From the NCBI GenBank assembly GCA_017886875.1, contig JAGHIZ010000073.1, forward strand, positions 1 through 64,000: a DNA stretch of 64,000 nt. Direction: 5' to 3'. This document shows positions 1-8,726 of the stretch, in pieces (position 1 is the stretch's first letter; each line of letters begins with the position of its first letter). Position numbers and translations under genes: made by a program. This stretch comes from Butyricicoccus sp. (lineage in GTDB: Bacteria; Bacillota; Clostridia; Oscillospirales; Butyricicoccaceae). Below the pieces are notes generated by a model. It searched no databases. It saw only the letters and a program-made list of their open reading frames with translations, and was not told where the DNA came from.

Positions 1-90
1 CACCTGTTCCCATTCCGAACACAGTAGTTAAGCTCGTTTACGGTGACAATACTTGGCTGGCGACGGCCTGGGAAGATAACTCATCGCTTA
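1..90 (+). rRNA. rrf: 5S ribosomal RNA, 3' part (cut by window start)
   Basis: The first 90 bases carry the conserved 5S core TTCCCATTCCGAACAC and the late element GGCCTGGGAA. The 5' end lies outside the window, and the 3' end near 88-90 is approximate. It is followed at once by an intrinsic terminator, as expected for the last gene of an rRNA operon. Confidence 0.93.
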
Positions 91-95
91 CACTT

Positions 96-130
96 AAAGC
101 AGTAACCAGTTATGGTTACTGCTTTTTCTT
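96..130 (+). terminator. Intrinsic terminator of the rRNA operon
   Basis: A 12-bp perfect stem, AAAGCAGTAACC paired with GGTTACTGCTTT, has a 6-base loop and runs into T-rich sequence directly after the 5S gene. Confidence 0.9.
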
Positions 131-174
131 ATATATCGCTTTGTAAAATCCATGTTAAAACTTTAAAAATAATG

Positions 175-203
175 TTGACAATAAACTTTTTTTGTTATAT
201 ACT
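175..203 (+). promoter_or_regulatory. Sigma-A-type promoter of the riboswitch-exchanger unit
   Basis: TTGACA at 175-180 and TATACT at 198-203 are separated by 17 bases, a near-consensus vegetative promoter. Transcription should start about 10 bases before the riboswitch aptamer. Confidence 0.8.
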
Positions 204-212
204 GCTATCAAT

Positions 213-311
213 ATAAAAGGGAGTAGCTCACGATTTTATTTTATCGTAAAGTTTTTCGTCATGCCAGTGATATTTCACTCGGAATTCTTTGTAAAGTAGC
301 AAGACTTTTAT
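213..311 (+). promoter_or_regulatory. yybP-ykoY (Mn2+-sensing) riboswitch aptamer
   Basis: The leader carries the family's two hallmark strands: GGGAGTAGC near 219-227 and AGCAAGAC near 298-305. Between them lie two short hairpins and a TCGTCATGCC segment. The closing helix pairs ATAAAAG (213-219) with CTTTTAT (305-311). That 3' strand is also the left arm of the terminator at 301-345, so aptamer closure and termination exclude each other. This gives an ON switch when metal is bound. The family is known to sense Mn2+ and to precede metal exporters and exchangers, which fits the gene downstream. Confidence 0.82.
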
Positions 312-345
312 TGTGGTTTTATCTGCAATAAAGGTCTTTTTTTAT
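301..345 (+). terminator. Riboswitch-controlled terminator
   Basis: AAGACTTTTATTG (301-313) pairs with CAATAAAGGTCTT (326-338) and is followed by TTTTT. It overlaps the 3' strand of the aptamer's closing helix, which makes it the expression platform. Confidence 0.8.
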
Positions 346-385
346 TGCTTTTGGGCTATCCTATATAAGAATGGAGGAAAAATAA

Positions 386-1309
386 ATGATTTCTATTTTG
401 TTGCTTGTAGTTGGTTTTGTGCTTTTGGTTTGGGGTGCTGACCAATTTGTTTCTGGTGCTTCAGCTGTTGCAAGAAAATTAGGTGTTCCACCACTTGTAA
501 TAGGTTTGACTATTGTTGCTTTTGGTACATCTGCTCCTGAGCTTGCAGTTAGTTTGACAGCAGCTCTTAAAGGTGCAAATGAAATTGCTGTTGGTAATGT
601 TTTAGGTTCAAATATCTTTAATTTATTGGCTGTTGCTGGTATAAGTGCCATTTTATGTCCACTTGTAGCAAGTAAGGAACTTACAAGACGTGATTGGCCA
701 ATATCTATTATTGCAGCTGTCATTTTAGGCGTATTTTTATTAACTGATATGAGAATTTCCAGAATAGAAGGTCTTATTTTACTTGCTTGTATGGCAGTTC
801 TTTTATATTCACAGCTTAAACCTGCACTCAAGGATAGAAGCAAAGTAGAAAAAACAGATGAGCATTTTAAAACATGGCAAATTATTTTTAAAATAGTATT
901 TGGTCTTACTGCTATTGTTTTGGGCGGTGATTGGTCGGTTGATGGTGCTACTGGTCTTGCAAGAATGATAGGACTAAGTGAAACTGTAATAGGTTTAACT
1001 ATTGTTGCTATTGGTACATCACTTCCAGAGCTTGTAACATCTATTATGGCTGCTAGACGTGGTGAAAATGATATTGCACTTGGTAATGTAATCGGTTCTA
1101 ATTTATTTAATATTTTATTTATATTAGGTGCTTCTACTGCTATAAATCCAATCACAGTACAGTTTACTTCGGTTTTAGATACAATATTCCTAATTGCTAT
1201 ATCTATTATATTTTTATTGCCAGCATGGAAAGGTAAAATATCAAGAAATGTTGGTATTTGTATGACCGCTTGTTATATTGGATATACTGCTTGGTTACTC
1301 ATAAGGTAA
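386..1309 (+). CDS. Sodium/calcium exchanger family (CaCA, YrbG-like) cation antiporter
   Basis: A 307-residue integral membrane antiporter of the CaCA superfamily, expected to exchange Ca2+ or another divalent cation against Na+ or H+ across the cytoplasmic membrane. It shows the internal duplication typical of the family. Each half has about five hydrophobic segments and a signature pair: GTSAPEL at residues 47-53 with GNVLGSN soon after, and GTSLPEL at 210-216 with GNVIGSN. The acidic residue in each GTSxPEL is the ion ligand in this family. Length matches bacterial YrbG. GGAGG ten bases upstream supports the ATG. It is the only gene behind the Mn2+ riboswitch and is closed by its own terminator, so manganese efflux or Mn/Ca homeostasis is a reasonable inference; the ion itself cannot be read from sequence. 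Confidence 0.9.
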   Translation: MISILLLVVGFVLLVWGADQFVSGASAVARKLGVPPLVIGLTIVAFGTSAPELAVSLTAALKGANEIAVGNVLGSNIFNLLAVAGISAILCPLVASKELTRRDWPISIIAAVILGVFLLTDMRISRIEGLILLACMAVLLYSQLKPALKDRSKVEKTDEHFKTWQIIFKIVFGLTAIVLGGDWSVDGATGLARMIGLSETVIGLTIVAIGTSLPELVTSIMAARRGENDIALGNVIGSNLFNILFILGASTAINPITVQFTSVLDTIFLIAISIIFLLPAWKGKISRNVGICMTACYIGYTAWLLIR

Positions 1310-1316
1310 AATATTA

Positions 1317-1363
1317 CAAGGTGCTTATTTTTGTTAATATACAAGATAAGCACTTTGTATTTT
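1317..1363 (+). terminator. Intrinsic terminator after the exchanger gene
   Basis: CAAGGTGCTTAT (1317-1328) pairs with ATAAGCACTTTG (1346-1357) over 12 bp with one G-T pair. The following tract is T-rich but interrupted by A. Confidence 0.7.
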
Positions 1364-1416
1364 ATATGCAAATTTAAATGTTTACAAAGTTTTTTGTTTT
1401 GTTTATCGACATATTG

Positions 1417-1425
1417 TGGTATAAT
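1417..1425 (+). promoter_or_regulatory. Extended -10 promoter of secA
   Basis: TGGTATAAT is a perfect TATAAT hexamer (1420-1425) with the TGn extension one base upstream. No good -35 is present at the normal distance. It lies about 47 bases before the secA start. Confidence 0.6.
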
Positions 1426-1471
1426 GATATACAGTATTGTAAATGATAAGAAATATTGAGAGGCTGATAAT

Positions 1472-4213
1472 ATGGCTAAACTTTTAGATAAGATTTTCGG
1501 TACTTATTCAAGCCGAGAGTTAAAAAAATTATATCCTATTGCAGATAAAGTTATGGCTTTAGAAGATGAATATAAAGCATTATCTGATAAAGAATTAAGA
1601 GCAAAAACAGATGAATTTAAAAAGCGTTATCAAGAGGGTGAAACTCTTGATGATTTACTTCCAGAAGCTTTTGCCACTTGTAGAGAAGCGGCTGACCGTG
1701 TACTTGGTATGCGTCACTATCGTGTACAAGTTATAGCTGGTATTGTTCTTCACCAAGGCAGAATTGCGGAAATGCGTACTGGTGAAGGTAAAACACTTAT
1801 GGGTACACTTCCTGCATATCTAAATGCACTTACAGGTAAAGGCGTTCATATTGTTACTGTAAATGATTATCTTGCAAAGCGTGACTCTGAATGGATGGGT
1901 AAGCTGTATCGTTTTCTTGGTTTAACCGTAGGTCTTGTAATTCATGCAATAGAGCCTTCTAAGCGTAAGGCTATGTATGATGCAGATATTACTTATGGTA
2001 CTAATAATGAATTTGGTTTTGACTATTTGCGTGATAATATGGCAATTTATATGTCAAGCCGTGTTCAGCGTGACCATGCATTTGCTATTGTTGATGAGGT
2101 TGACTCAATTCTTATTGACGAAGCTCGTACACCACTTATTATTTCTGGTCAAGGTGATAAATCTACACAACTTTATCAAATTGCAGACCAGTTTGCAGCT
2201 AGACTTACTTCTATTGTAGTTAAAGAAGTTGACGCAAAGGAAGAACAGGACGACATCGAAGCCGATTATATTATTGATGAAAAGGCTAAAACTGCAATTT
2301 TAACTCCTAAAGGTACAGCTCGTGCAGAAGCCTATTTTAAAATTGATAACCTAAATGACCCAGAAAATTCTACACTTCAACATCATATCAATCAGGCTAT
2401 CAAGGCTCGTGGTGTTATGCAACGTGATGTTGATTATGTTGTAAGAGAAGGTCAAATTATTATCGTTGATGAATTTACAGGTCGTTTAATGTTCGGTAGA
2501 CGTTATAATGAAGGTTTACATCAGGCTATTGAAGCTAAGGAAGGTGTAAAAGTCCAGCATGAGTCTAAAACTCTTGCTACTATTACTTTCCAGAACTTCT
2601 TCCGTCTATATCGCAAACTTTCTGGTATGACAGGTACTGCACTTACTGAAGAACAAGAATTTAGAGATATTTATAAACTGGACGTTATCGAAATTCCTAC
2701 AAATAAGCCAATCGCCCGTAAAGATAACCCAGACTCTGTTTATAAAAACGAAAAGGGCAAGACAATGGCAATCATTCGTAAGATTGAAGAATGTCATGCA
2801 AAACAGCAGCCAATCCTTGTTGGTACTGTTTCTATTGAAAAATCAGAAGAATTGTCCAAGCTATTAAAGAAAAAAGGTATTAAGCATACAGTGCTTAATG
2901 CTAAATATCATGAACAGGAAGCAGAAATTATTGCACAGGCAGGTAAACTTGGTGCAGTAACCATTGCTACTAATATGGCTGGTCGTGGTACTGATATTAT
3001 GCTTGGTGGTAATGCTGAATATTTGGCTAAGGAAGACCTTGTCAAAGCAGGTTATCCAGAAGAAATTATTGCCGAAGCAGTAGGTCATGCAGAAACAGAT
3101 AATGAGCAGATTTTAGAAGCTCGTAGAATGTATAATGACCTCTATAAAAAATATAAAGCACAAATTGACGTTGATGCTGAAAAGGTTCGTGAAGCAGGCG
3201 GTTTATATATCTTAGGTACAGAACGTCACGAATCACGCCGAATTGATAACCAGCTACGTGGTCGTGCAGGTCGTCAAGGTGACCCTGGCGAGTCCTCTTT
3301 CTATATCTCAATGGAAGATGATTTGATGCGTCTGTTTGGCTCTGAGCGTATTCAAGCTATGATGGATACACTTGGTATTGAAGATGATGAGCCTATTGAC
3401 CAAAAGATTTTATCTGGTGCTATTGAAAATGCACAGAAAAAGGTAGAGTCAAGAAACTATGCTGTTCGTAAACACGTTCTTGAATATGATGATGTTATGA
3501 ATAAACAGCGTGAAATAATTTATGGTCAGCGTCTAAAGGTTTTATCTGGTGAAGATGTAAGCAATAATATTAAAGGTATGATTGATGATACTATTGAACG
3601 TACAGTAGATGCTGCTGTAGGTGAACAAAAGGTTATTACAGATGAAATGCTTGAGCAGATTAAGCGTCGTTTTGTAGGTCTGTTTATTATGCCTGATGCA
3701 TTAACTTACACACCAGAAGAAAAAGATGATTTAAATGCTGATAAGCTCAAAAATGAGCTAAAAGAAAAAGCTCATCAGGTTTATGAAGCTAAAGAAAATG
3801 CTCTTGGTTCACAGATTATGCGTGAACTTGAAAGAGTAGTGCTTTTAAGAAATGTAGATACCAAATGGATGGACCATATAGATGCTATGACTGAACTTAG
3901 AAATGGTATTGGTCTTCGTGCATATGGTCAGTATAACCCAGTAATCGAATATAAGCGTGAAGGCTTTGATATGTTCGATGCAATGATTGATTCTATCAGA
4001 GAAGATACTGTTCGTATGATTTATCTTGCACAGGTTAGAAAACAAGAAGCTCCACAGCGTGAGCAGGTAGCCAAGGAAACTGGTGCAGTAGGTGCAGATG
4101 ATGGTTCTGTTCAAAATCAGACTGTAAGAAAAACAAAGGATATCGGTAGAAATGACCCTTGTCCATGTGGTTCTGGATTAAAATACAAACATTGTTGCGG
4201 TAAAGATGAATAA
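1472..4213 (+). CDS. secA: Protein translocase ATPase SecA
   Basis: The motor ATPase that drives unfolded preproteins through SecYEG. At 913 residues it is full length for a SecA that keeps its C-terminal metal domain. The Walker A segment GEGKT is at residues 104-108 and the DEAD-like box [11 protein letters not shown] starts at 208. The second helicase domain carries [20 protein letters not shown], and the C-terminal zinc finger CPCGSG...CC has its cysteines at 897, 899, 908 and 909. The C-terminal finger binds SecB or phospholipid in other bacteria. The ATG follows GAGAGGC, and the gene stands alone between a promoter and a terminator. No secA2-like features are seen. Confidence 0.98.
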   Translation: MAKLLDKIFGTYSSRELKKLYPIADKVMALEDEYKALSDKELRAKTDEFKKRYQEGETLDDLLPEAFATCREAADRVLGMRHYRVQVIAGIVLHQGRIAEMRTGEGKTLMGTLPAYLNALTGKGVHIVTVNDYLAKRDSEWMGKLYRFLGLTVGLVIHAIEPSKRKAMYDADITYGTNNEFGFDYLRDNMAIYMSSRVQRDHAFAIVDEVDSILIDEARTPLIISGQGDKSTQLYQIADQFAARLTSIVVKEVDAKEEQDDIEADYIIDEKAKTAILTPKGTARAEAYFKIDNLNDPENSTLQHHINQAIKARGVMQRDVDYVVREGQIIIVDEFTGRLMFGRRYNEGLHQAIEAKEGVKVQHESKTLATITFQNFFRLYRKLSGMTGTALTEEQEFRDIYKLDVIEIPTNKPIARKDNPDSVYKNEKGKTMAIIRKIEECHAKQQPILVGTVSIEKSEELSKLLKKKGIKHTVLNAKYHEQEAEIIAQAGKLGAVTIATNMAGRGTDIMLGGNAEYLAKEDLVKAGYPEEIIAEAVGHAETDNEQILEARRMYNDLYKKYKAQIDVDAEKVREAGGLYILGTERHESRRIDNQLRGRAGRQGDPGESSFYISMEDDLMRLFGSERIQAMMDTLGIEDDEPIDQKILSGAIENAQKKVESRNYAVRKHVLEYDDVMNKQREIIYGQRLKVLSGEDVSNNIKGMIDDTIERTVDAAVGEQKVITDEMLEQIKRRFVGLFIMPDALTYTPEEKDDLNADKLKNELKEKAHQVYEAKENALGSQIMRELERVVLLRNVDTKWMDHIDAMTELRNGIGLRAYGQYNPVIEYKREGFDMFDAMIDSIREDTVRMIYLAQVRKQEAPQREQVAKETGAVGADDGSVQNQTVRKTKDIGRNDPCPCGSGLKYKHCCGKDE

Positions 4214-4249
4214 AAATAAAATCCGTCTTTGATTTTTCAAAGACGGATT
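4210..4249 (-). terminator. Terminator for the minus-strand flavoprotein gene
   Basis: AATCCGTCTTTG (4220-4231) pairs with CAAAGACGGATT (4238-4249). Read on the minus strand the hairpin is followed by TTATTTTTATT, so it serves the gene at 4285-5337. Confidence 0.7.
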
Positions 4250-4250
4250 C

Positions 4251-4282
4251 AGCGTGTCGAAAAATCTCGACACGCTTTTTTA
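4251..4282 (+). terminator. Terminator of secA
   Basis: AGCGTGTCGA (4251-4260) pairs with TCGACACGCT (4267-4276) and is followed by a run of T on the plus strand. It sits one base from the oppositely directed hairpin at 4220-4249. Confidence 0.85.
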
Positions 4283-4284
4283 AT

Positions 4285-5337
4285 TCATGCATTGCAGAGT
4301 TTTTGTATTAGATTATGAACGGTTGTTATTTCGGTTATTTCTCCTACACGCTCACCACAGAACACAAGTCCACCTTCACCAAGAGCAGAAGTAAAAAGTG
4401 CATCAGATAGACAATAACGTGTGGTTTTAGGATTACATATACCAGTCATACAGCCATAACAGTGTTCAACAGCTATACCATCAGTATCATAAGCGGTTTT
4501 AACAAAATCTGTATTTACTGCACGAGCAGGGAAACCAGTAGGGCTTAAAATAACTCGTGCATCTTCTGGTTTTGCATTTATATAAGTTTGTTTAAAAGCG
4601 TCACTAGCATCACATTCTTCAGTAGCCACAAATGCTGTACCAATCTGTACACCTTGTGCACCGAGTTTAAATACACGCTCTATGTCTTCATGTGAATTTA
4701 TACCGCCAGCAGCTATAACAGGGATTTTTACATTGTGTTTTTGTTCAAAATCATGTATAAAATTTACAACATCAGTGAGGGCTTCATCAAGTGTTTGCAT
4801 AGTACCATTTAATAAATCTTCCATTTTAAAACCTAAATGACCACCCGCTTTAGGGCCTTCCACAACTACACCATCAGGTATACGATTGTCCTTTTTGAGC
4901 CAGCTTGTGAGCACTAAACGGCAAGCACGCACAGAAGAAACTATTGGCATAATTTTAGTTTTACTATTTTTAACAAGTTTAGGCAAAGCTAAAGGCAAAC
5001 CAGCACCAGAGATAATTAAATCAATACCATGCTTAACAGCTTCAGATACATATTCATTATAATGAGGGTCAATAGACATAAAATTCATGCCTATAATGCC
5101 ATTAGGGGATAGCTTACGAGCTTTTGCGATTTCCTCACCAATAGCTTTTAGATTTGCTTTTATAGGGTTTTGTTTAAAGTTTTTATCACGAAACCCAATT
5201 TGAACACCAGATATAATACCTATACCGCCTTCATTTGCAACAGCACTTGCAAGCTTGGAAAGGGAAACGCCTATGCCCATACCGCCTTGAATGATTGGCA
5301 GTTTAGCGGTTAAATCACCAATAATAAGTGGTTTCAT
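4285..5337 (-). CDS. Nitronate monooxygenase / 2-nitropropane dioxygenase-like FMN protein
   Basis: A 350-residue TIM-barrel flavoprotein of the family that includes nitronate monooxygenase and the FabK-type enoyl-ACP reductase. The N-terminus shows PIIQGGMGIGVS, the classic first strand and loop of this family. Further on come AGGINSHEDIERVFKLGAQGV (glycine-rich phosphate loop for FMN) and GTAFVATEEC. A C-terminal cluster CYGCMTGIC is unusual and could bind metal or form disulfides. A longer frame to 5352 exists, but the Met at 5337 is preceded by GAGGTG at correct spacing, so I start there. The substrate cannot be told. Because fabK usually lies in a fatty-acid operon and none is present here, I favour the nitronate monooxygenase-like group. 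Confidence 0.8.
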   Translation of the reverse strand: MKPLIIGDLTAKLPIIQGGMGIGVSLSKLASAVANEGGIGIISGVQIGFRDKNFKQNPIKANLKAIGEEIAKARKLSPNGIIGMNFMSIDPHYNEYVSEAVKHGIDLIISGAGLPLALPKLVKNSKTKIMPIVSSVRACRLVLTSWLKKDNRIPDGVVVEGPKAGGHLGFKMEDLLNGTMQTLDEALTDVVNFIHDFEQKHNVKIPVIAAGGINSHEDIERVFKLGAQGVQIGTAFVATEECDASDAFKQTYINAKPEDARVILSPTGFPARAVNTDFVKTAYDTDGIAVEHCYGCMTGICNPKTTRYCLSDALFTSALGEGGLVFCGERVGEITEITTVHNLIQKLCNA

Positions 5338-5439
5338 TTTCAAACACCTCATAAAAATAGTTAGATTTTCAAAGTATGTAAATATTATATCACTTTAATA
5401 TTTGAAAATCAAATTAAATTTACTTAAAATGGAAAAGCA

Positions 5440-5467
5440 AAAATCCCAGTCCAATAAAGACTGGGAT
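5440..5467 (-). terminator. Terminator of the molybdenum cofactor operon
   Basis: On the minus strand ATCCCAGTC, a 7-base loop and GACTGGGAT are followed by TTTTG. It lies just past the stop codon of the last gene in the tetR-led operon. Confidence 0.75.
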
Positions 5468-5476
5468 AATTTTTAT

Positions 5477-6391
5477 TTAATTTGAAACAGCACATTCCCC
5501 ATCAGTGTTATGTAGTAAATTTAAACCATGAGAGATAGTGTCCATAAAAACCGCCATGCTTTCAGCCACAGCTTTAGGGCTGCCAGCAAGGTTTATTATA
5601 AGTGTGCTGCCTCTTATAACGCTCACACCACGGCTAAGCATGGCTCTTTTAGTTATTTTCATGCTTTCGCTGCGGATTGCCTCTGCAATGCCAAAGGCAT
5701 TTCTATCGGCAACCGCAAGTGTGGCTTCTGGAGTTATATCTCTAGGGGAGAAACCTGTTCCACCAGTTGTTAAAATTAAATCACAATGCTCATTGTCGCA
5801 TAGATTTATAAGTGTGCGTTCAAGTAAAGCTCTGTCATCTGGAAGCAGTTTATATATAGCTGGTGCATAATTTTCTGGTAAAAGCTCGGCTATTTTTTTG
5901 CCGCTTATATCTTCACGTTCACCTATAGAACCTTTATCACTTAAAGTTACTATTGCGACTTTATAAGCTATATGCATTTGCATACCAACAGAGATTTCAC
6001 CGCCACGCAAAACCTTAGCAAAAACGCCTTGTTTTGGCATTATGCAGTCGCCAACACGTTGACGGATTGCACAATCATGATGACATTCTTTTCCGATTTG
6101 GGTTATCTCAAGCACTGCATCACCGCATCTAAGACAAGTGCCAACAGGCAATTTAGCAAAATCTATACCATTGACAAGAATATTTTCACCGAAAGCACCA
6201 TCAGTAACATTAGCACCTTTTTTATTAAATTCCTCAACTTTATCAGCACTTAAAAGGCTTACTTGTCTGTGCCAGTTGCCAGCATGAGCGTCATCTTTTA
6301 AGCCCCAATTTTCTATTAAAGTACCATGTTTTACATTTATTTTTTCAGTGCCTCTTTTAGGGCTTATGCAAACAGCAGTAATAGTTGCCAT
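5477..6391 (-). CDS. MOSC domain fused to MogA/MoaB-type molybdopterin adenylyltransferase
   Basis: A two-domain protein of 304 residues. Residues 1 to about 140 are a MOSC domain, the fold that handles sulfurated molybdenum cofactor, with a cysteine-containing stretch KECHHDCAIRQ. From about 142 on is a MogA/MoaB domain beginning VAIVTLSDKGS and holding the molybdopterin-binding loop LTTGGTGFSPRDITPEAT; this domain activates molybdopterin with ATP before molybdenum insertion. The frame extends 13 codons further, but the Met at 6391 has GGAGGA nine bases upstream. It begins 4 bases after the moaC stop and is the last gene of the operon. The fusion joins an early insertion step and a late sulfur-handling step in one chain. 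Confidence 0.88.
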   Translation of the reverse strand: MATITAVCISPKRGTEKINVKHGTLIENWGLKDDAHAGNWHRQVSLLSADKVEEFNKKGANVTDGAFGENILVNGIDFAKLPVGTCLRCGDAVLEITQIGKECHHDCAIRQRVGDCIMPKQGVFAKVLRGGEISVGMQMHIAYKVAIVTLSDKGSIGEREDISGKKIAELLPENYAPAIYKLLPDDRALLERTLINLCDNEHCDLILTTGGTGFSPRDITPEATLAVADRNAFGIAEAIRSESMKITKRAMLSRGVSVIRGSTLIINLAGSPKAVAESMAVFMDTISHGLNLLHNTDGECAVSN

Positions 6392-6395
6392 TAGT

Positions 6396-6872
6396 TTAGT
6401 CCTCCATACGTTTCCAAGTGCCAGAAGCACCGCCAGACTTAGTGTTTAGTCGAATATCACAAATTTGCATACCTCGGTCTATTGCCTTACACATATCATA
6501 GATTGTAAGCAGAGCAGCAGAAACAGCGTGTAAAGCCTCCATTTCAACACCTGTTTGACCATTGCAAGCGGTTTCGCAAGTGCAGTGAATACAGTTTGTA
6601 TTTTGGTCAGGTGTAAAGGATATATTACAGCGTGTAAGTGAAATTGGGTGACAAAGTGGGATAATATCGCTTGTTTTTTTAGCTGCCATAATGCCAGCTA
6701 TACGAGCGACACCAAGTACATCGCCTTTTTTAGCTGTACCGTTTACAATAGCGGAAAATGCCTCATCATTGACTTTTATATAACCCTCAGCTATTGCAAC
6801 TCTATTTGTTAAAGGTTTAGAGCCTACATCAACCATATGAGCATTACCAGCTTTATCAAAATGAGTTAGCAT
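6396..6872 (-). CDS. moaC: Cyclic pyranopterin monophosphate synthase MoaC
   Basis: MoaC works after the radical SAM enzyme MoaA to close the cyclic phosphate and form cPMP, the first stable intermediate of molybdenum cofactor synthesis. The 158-residue length is standard. Diagnostic segments are present: the N-terminal MVDVGSKP, the central LCHPISLT with the conserved histidine, and [14 protein letters not shown] near the C-terminus. It lies 3 bases after the MPT-binding protein gene and 4 bases before the MOSC-Mog gene, clearly one transcript. moaA, moaD and moaE are not in this window and must be elsewhere if the pathway is complete. Confidence 0.95.
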   Translation of the reverse strand: MLTHFDKAGNAHMVDVGSKPLTNRVAIAEGYIKVNDEAFSAIVNGTAKKGDVLGVARIAGIMAAKKTSDIIPLCHPISLTRCNISFTPDQNTNCIHCTCETACNGQTGVEMEALHAVSAALLTIYDMCKAIDRGMQICDIRLNTKSGGASGTWKRMED

Positions 6873-6875
6873 AAT

Positions 6876-7904
6876 TTAATGTCCCTTTCCAAAGCCACAG
6901 TTAGGATATGTGCAAGTTTCGCAATTAAGACAAAGACCGCCTTCACCAAGACCAGCAAGAGTATCAAGGTTTACAGGGATATCAGCCATAAGATAAGGTA
7001 AGATTAAATCAAATATAGTGCGTTTAGCGTACATTACACAACCAGGTAGACCACAAACAGGTATTTTTTTATCACCATAATAGCTAAGTAAAAACATAGC
7101 CCCTGGAAGAACAGGCGAGCCATAACTGATTATATCAGCACCAGTATTTTTAATTGCAAGTGGGGTTTTGTCGTCAGGGTCAACGCTCATACCGCCAGTA
7201 CAAACAACAATATCAGCACCCATTTCAATATGTTTTAAAATTTGCTTGGTGGTTTCCGCGTTGTCGTCACCAACTAAAACAGGTTCAAAAACATCAGCAC
7301 CAAATTCTTTAAATTTTTCCTTAACTACATCAGAAAATTTATCCTCGATAAGACCTTTTTTGACCTCATTGCCAGTTACTAAAATAGCTGCTTTTTTATG
7401 TTTAAAAGGTGTAATTTTAAAAATTGGTGTATCACCAGCGATTTTTTTAGCAGTATCAAGTTTTTTTTCATCTATAACAAGTGGTATAACACGAGTGCCA
7501 ACTAATTTATCACCTTTTTTAACATAAGTGTTGCCATGACGAGAAGCAATCATAATTTCGCCAAGGCTGTTAAGCTGTTTGAGAATTTGTCTGTTAACCT
7601 CAAAAAAACCGTCACAATCTGCAAAAAGTTCAATTTTACCTTCTTTTGTTTCACTTCTGGTCATGTGCTCATTTTGGCAAAGAGAAACAAGTATTTCAGC
7701 ACCTTCATCTTCATGCAAAAAGCCTTCTTTTTTCTCCCAAACATAGAGATTTTCTTTACCCATAGAAAGTAAAACTGGTATATCTTCTTCGGTAACAATA
7801 TGACCTTTTCTAAATCTTGCACCTTTATACTCATTAGGTATAATTTGTGTAAGGTCGTGACAAAGTATATGCCCAACAGCAGAAACGGTTTTCACCTGTT
7901 TCAT
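6876..7904 (-). CDS. Molybdopterin-binding domain protein (MoeA-related) with cysteine-rich tail
   Basis: A 342-residue protein with one MoeA/MogA-like molybdopterin-binding domain at about residues 165-310, recognised by AAILVTGNEV, VCTGGMSVDPDDKTP and PVCGLPGCVMYAKRTIFD. The N-terminal 160 residues resemble the MoeA lead domain only loosely, and the usual MoeA C-terminal domain IV is absent. It ends in a tail with CLNCETC followed by CGFGKGH, four cysteines plus a histidine that could hold a metal. Proteins of this layout occur in anaerobes near molybdenum hydroxylase genes, so a role in cofactor insertion or transfer is likely but not shown. Its ATG overlaps the tetR stop (TAATG), implying coupled translation. 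Confidence 0.8.
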   Translation of the reverse strand: MKQVKTVSAVGHILCHDLTQIIPNEYKGARFRKGHIVTEEDIPVLLSMGKENLYVWEKKEGFLHEDEGAEILVSLCQNEHMTRSETKEGKIELFADCDGFFEVNRQILKQLNSLGEIMIASRHGNTYVKKGDKLVGTRVIPLVIDEKKLDTAKKIAGDTPIFKITPFKHKKAAILVTGNEVKKGLIEDKFSDVVKEKFKEFGADVFEPVLVGDDNAETTKQILKHIEMGADIVVCTGGMSVDPDDKTPLAIKNTGADIISYGSPVLPGAMFLLSYYGDKKIPVCGLPGCVMYAKRTIFDLILPYLMADIPVNLDTLAGLGEGGLCLNCETCTYPNCGFGKGH

Positions 7905-8494
7905 TATAAAATCTCCTTTTTAACAAGTTCTGTACAGTAGTTAAAATAATCATCAAGAGAGAATGCATCAGGGTCAGCTAAATATTGAAGTGTGGCACCT
8001 TCCATCATAGAAACCATAACAGCAGCTAGTAGTTTACGACGGTTTTCAGGCAGATTTGAAGCAAATTCAGCAAGCATACGTTCTATTTCCATACGCCAGT
8101 TAGAAAAAGAACGACAAACTTCACTGCGTATAACATCATCAATACGAGCTTGAGCCCAAAATTCTATTTCTGCATAATCATAACGAGGGTCATTAAGTAT
8201 AAAATCTTTTTTCTGAGCCCAGAAAGTTTCAAGTTGACCGTCCAAAGTAGAGTTGTCACCAGCTAAAGTTTTTCTTAAATCTATGCAGTGCTGTAAAACC
8301 TTTTTTTGAACAGCGAGCAACAGCTCATGTTTAGATTTATAGTAATAATGAATGTTAGATTGGAAAAGACCAGCTTTTTCAGCTACAAGAGCCATACGTA
8401 CACCGCTTAGAGTTTTTTCCTCTAAAACATCGAATGTAGCATCTAAAATTCGTTCTTGAGTGCACTCCTCAGGCGGAATATCTTTTCTACGCAT
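7904..8494 (-). CDS. TetR/AcrR family transcriptional regulator
   Basis: A 196-residue TetR-type repressor. The N-terminal helix-turn-helix covers about residues 12-58, with RILDATFDVLEE, the VRMALVAEKAGLFQSNIHYY recognition region and YKSKHELL. The rest is a divergent all-helical ligand domain. GAGGTG eight bases before the ATG supports the start. It is first in the operon with the molybdenum cofactor genes, and its stop overlaps the next start by one base, so autoregulation and control of the cofactor genes are likely. The ligand is unknown. The C-terminal half contains a tryptophan-rich stretch (DYAEIEFWAQARID) typical of the BetI/AcrR-like subgroup. Confidence 0.88.
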   Translation of the reverse strand: MRRKDIPPEECTQERILDATFDVLEEKTLSGVRMALVAEKAGLFQSNIHYYYKSKHELLLAVQKKVLQHCIDLRKTLAGDNSTLDGQLETFWAQKKDFILNDPRYDYAEIEFWAQARIDDVIRSEVCRSFSNWRMEIERMLAEFASNLPENRRKLLAAVMVSMMEGATLQYLADPDAFSLDDYFNYCTELVKKEIL

Positions 8495-8561
8495 TTGTGT
8501 TTCACCTCATAAAAAATATATGCACCATTAAAGGTGCGGTAAAAGTTTTATATACAGTGAT

Positions 8562-8590
8562 ATTATATCAAATATTAAATCTTTTGTCAT
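8562..8590 (-). promoter_or_regulatory. Promoter of the tetR-molybdenum cofactor operon
   Basis: On the minus strand ATGACA (8590-8585) and TATAAT (8567-8562) are 17 bases apart. A small inverted repeat, GCACC-N6-GGTGC at 8522-8537, lies in the leader and could be a TetR operator half-site pair, though its arms are short. Confidence 0.65.
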
Positions 8591-8636
8591 CTGTTCAAAG
8601 TGGTATAAAAAATAAGAAAAAATTTTAAATCACTTC

Positions 8637-8665
8637 TTGTAAAATAGTGAAATTTTTATTACAAT
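8637..8665 (+). promoter_or_regulatory. Promoter of the DUF1846 gene
   Basis: TTGTAA (8637-8642) and TACAAT (8660-8665) have 17-base spacing, about 60 bases before the chosen start codon. Confidence 0.7.
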
Positions 8666-8726
8666 AGAATATGAATTTTAATTTTAGGATATGAATTTTT
8701 ATGTTGACCGGAGGGGAGTTTTTCGC

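Noticed and set aside
361-1155. 264-codon open frame on the minus strand over the CaCA exchanger
   Set aside because: It lies antisense to a clear family member and has no ribosome binding site or family similarity; a shadow of codon bias.
4210-4282. Two adjacent hairpins between secA and the flavoprotein gene as a possible regulatory RNA
   Set aside because: Each has a T-run on one strand only and points away from its own gene; they are simply opposite terminators of convergent genes.
8495-8561. Moco riboswitch before the tetR-molybdenum cofactor operon
   Set aside because: The leader is too short for that aptamer and lacks its conserved segments; only a 5-bp hairpin is present.
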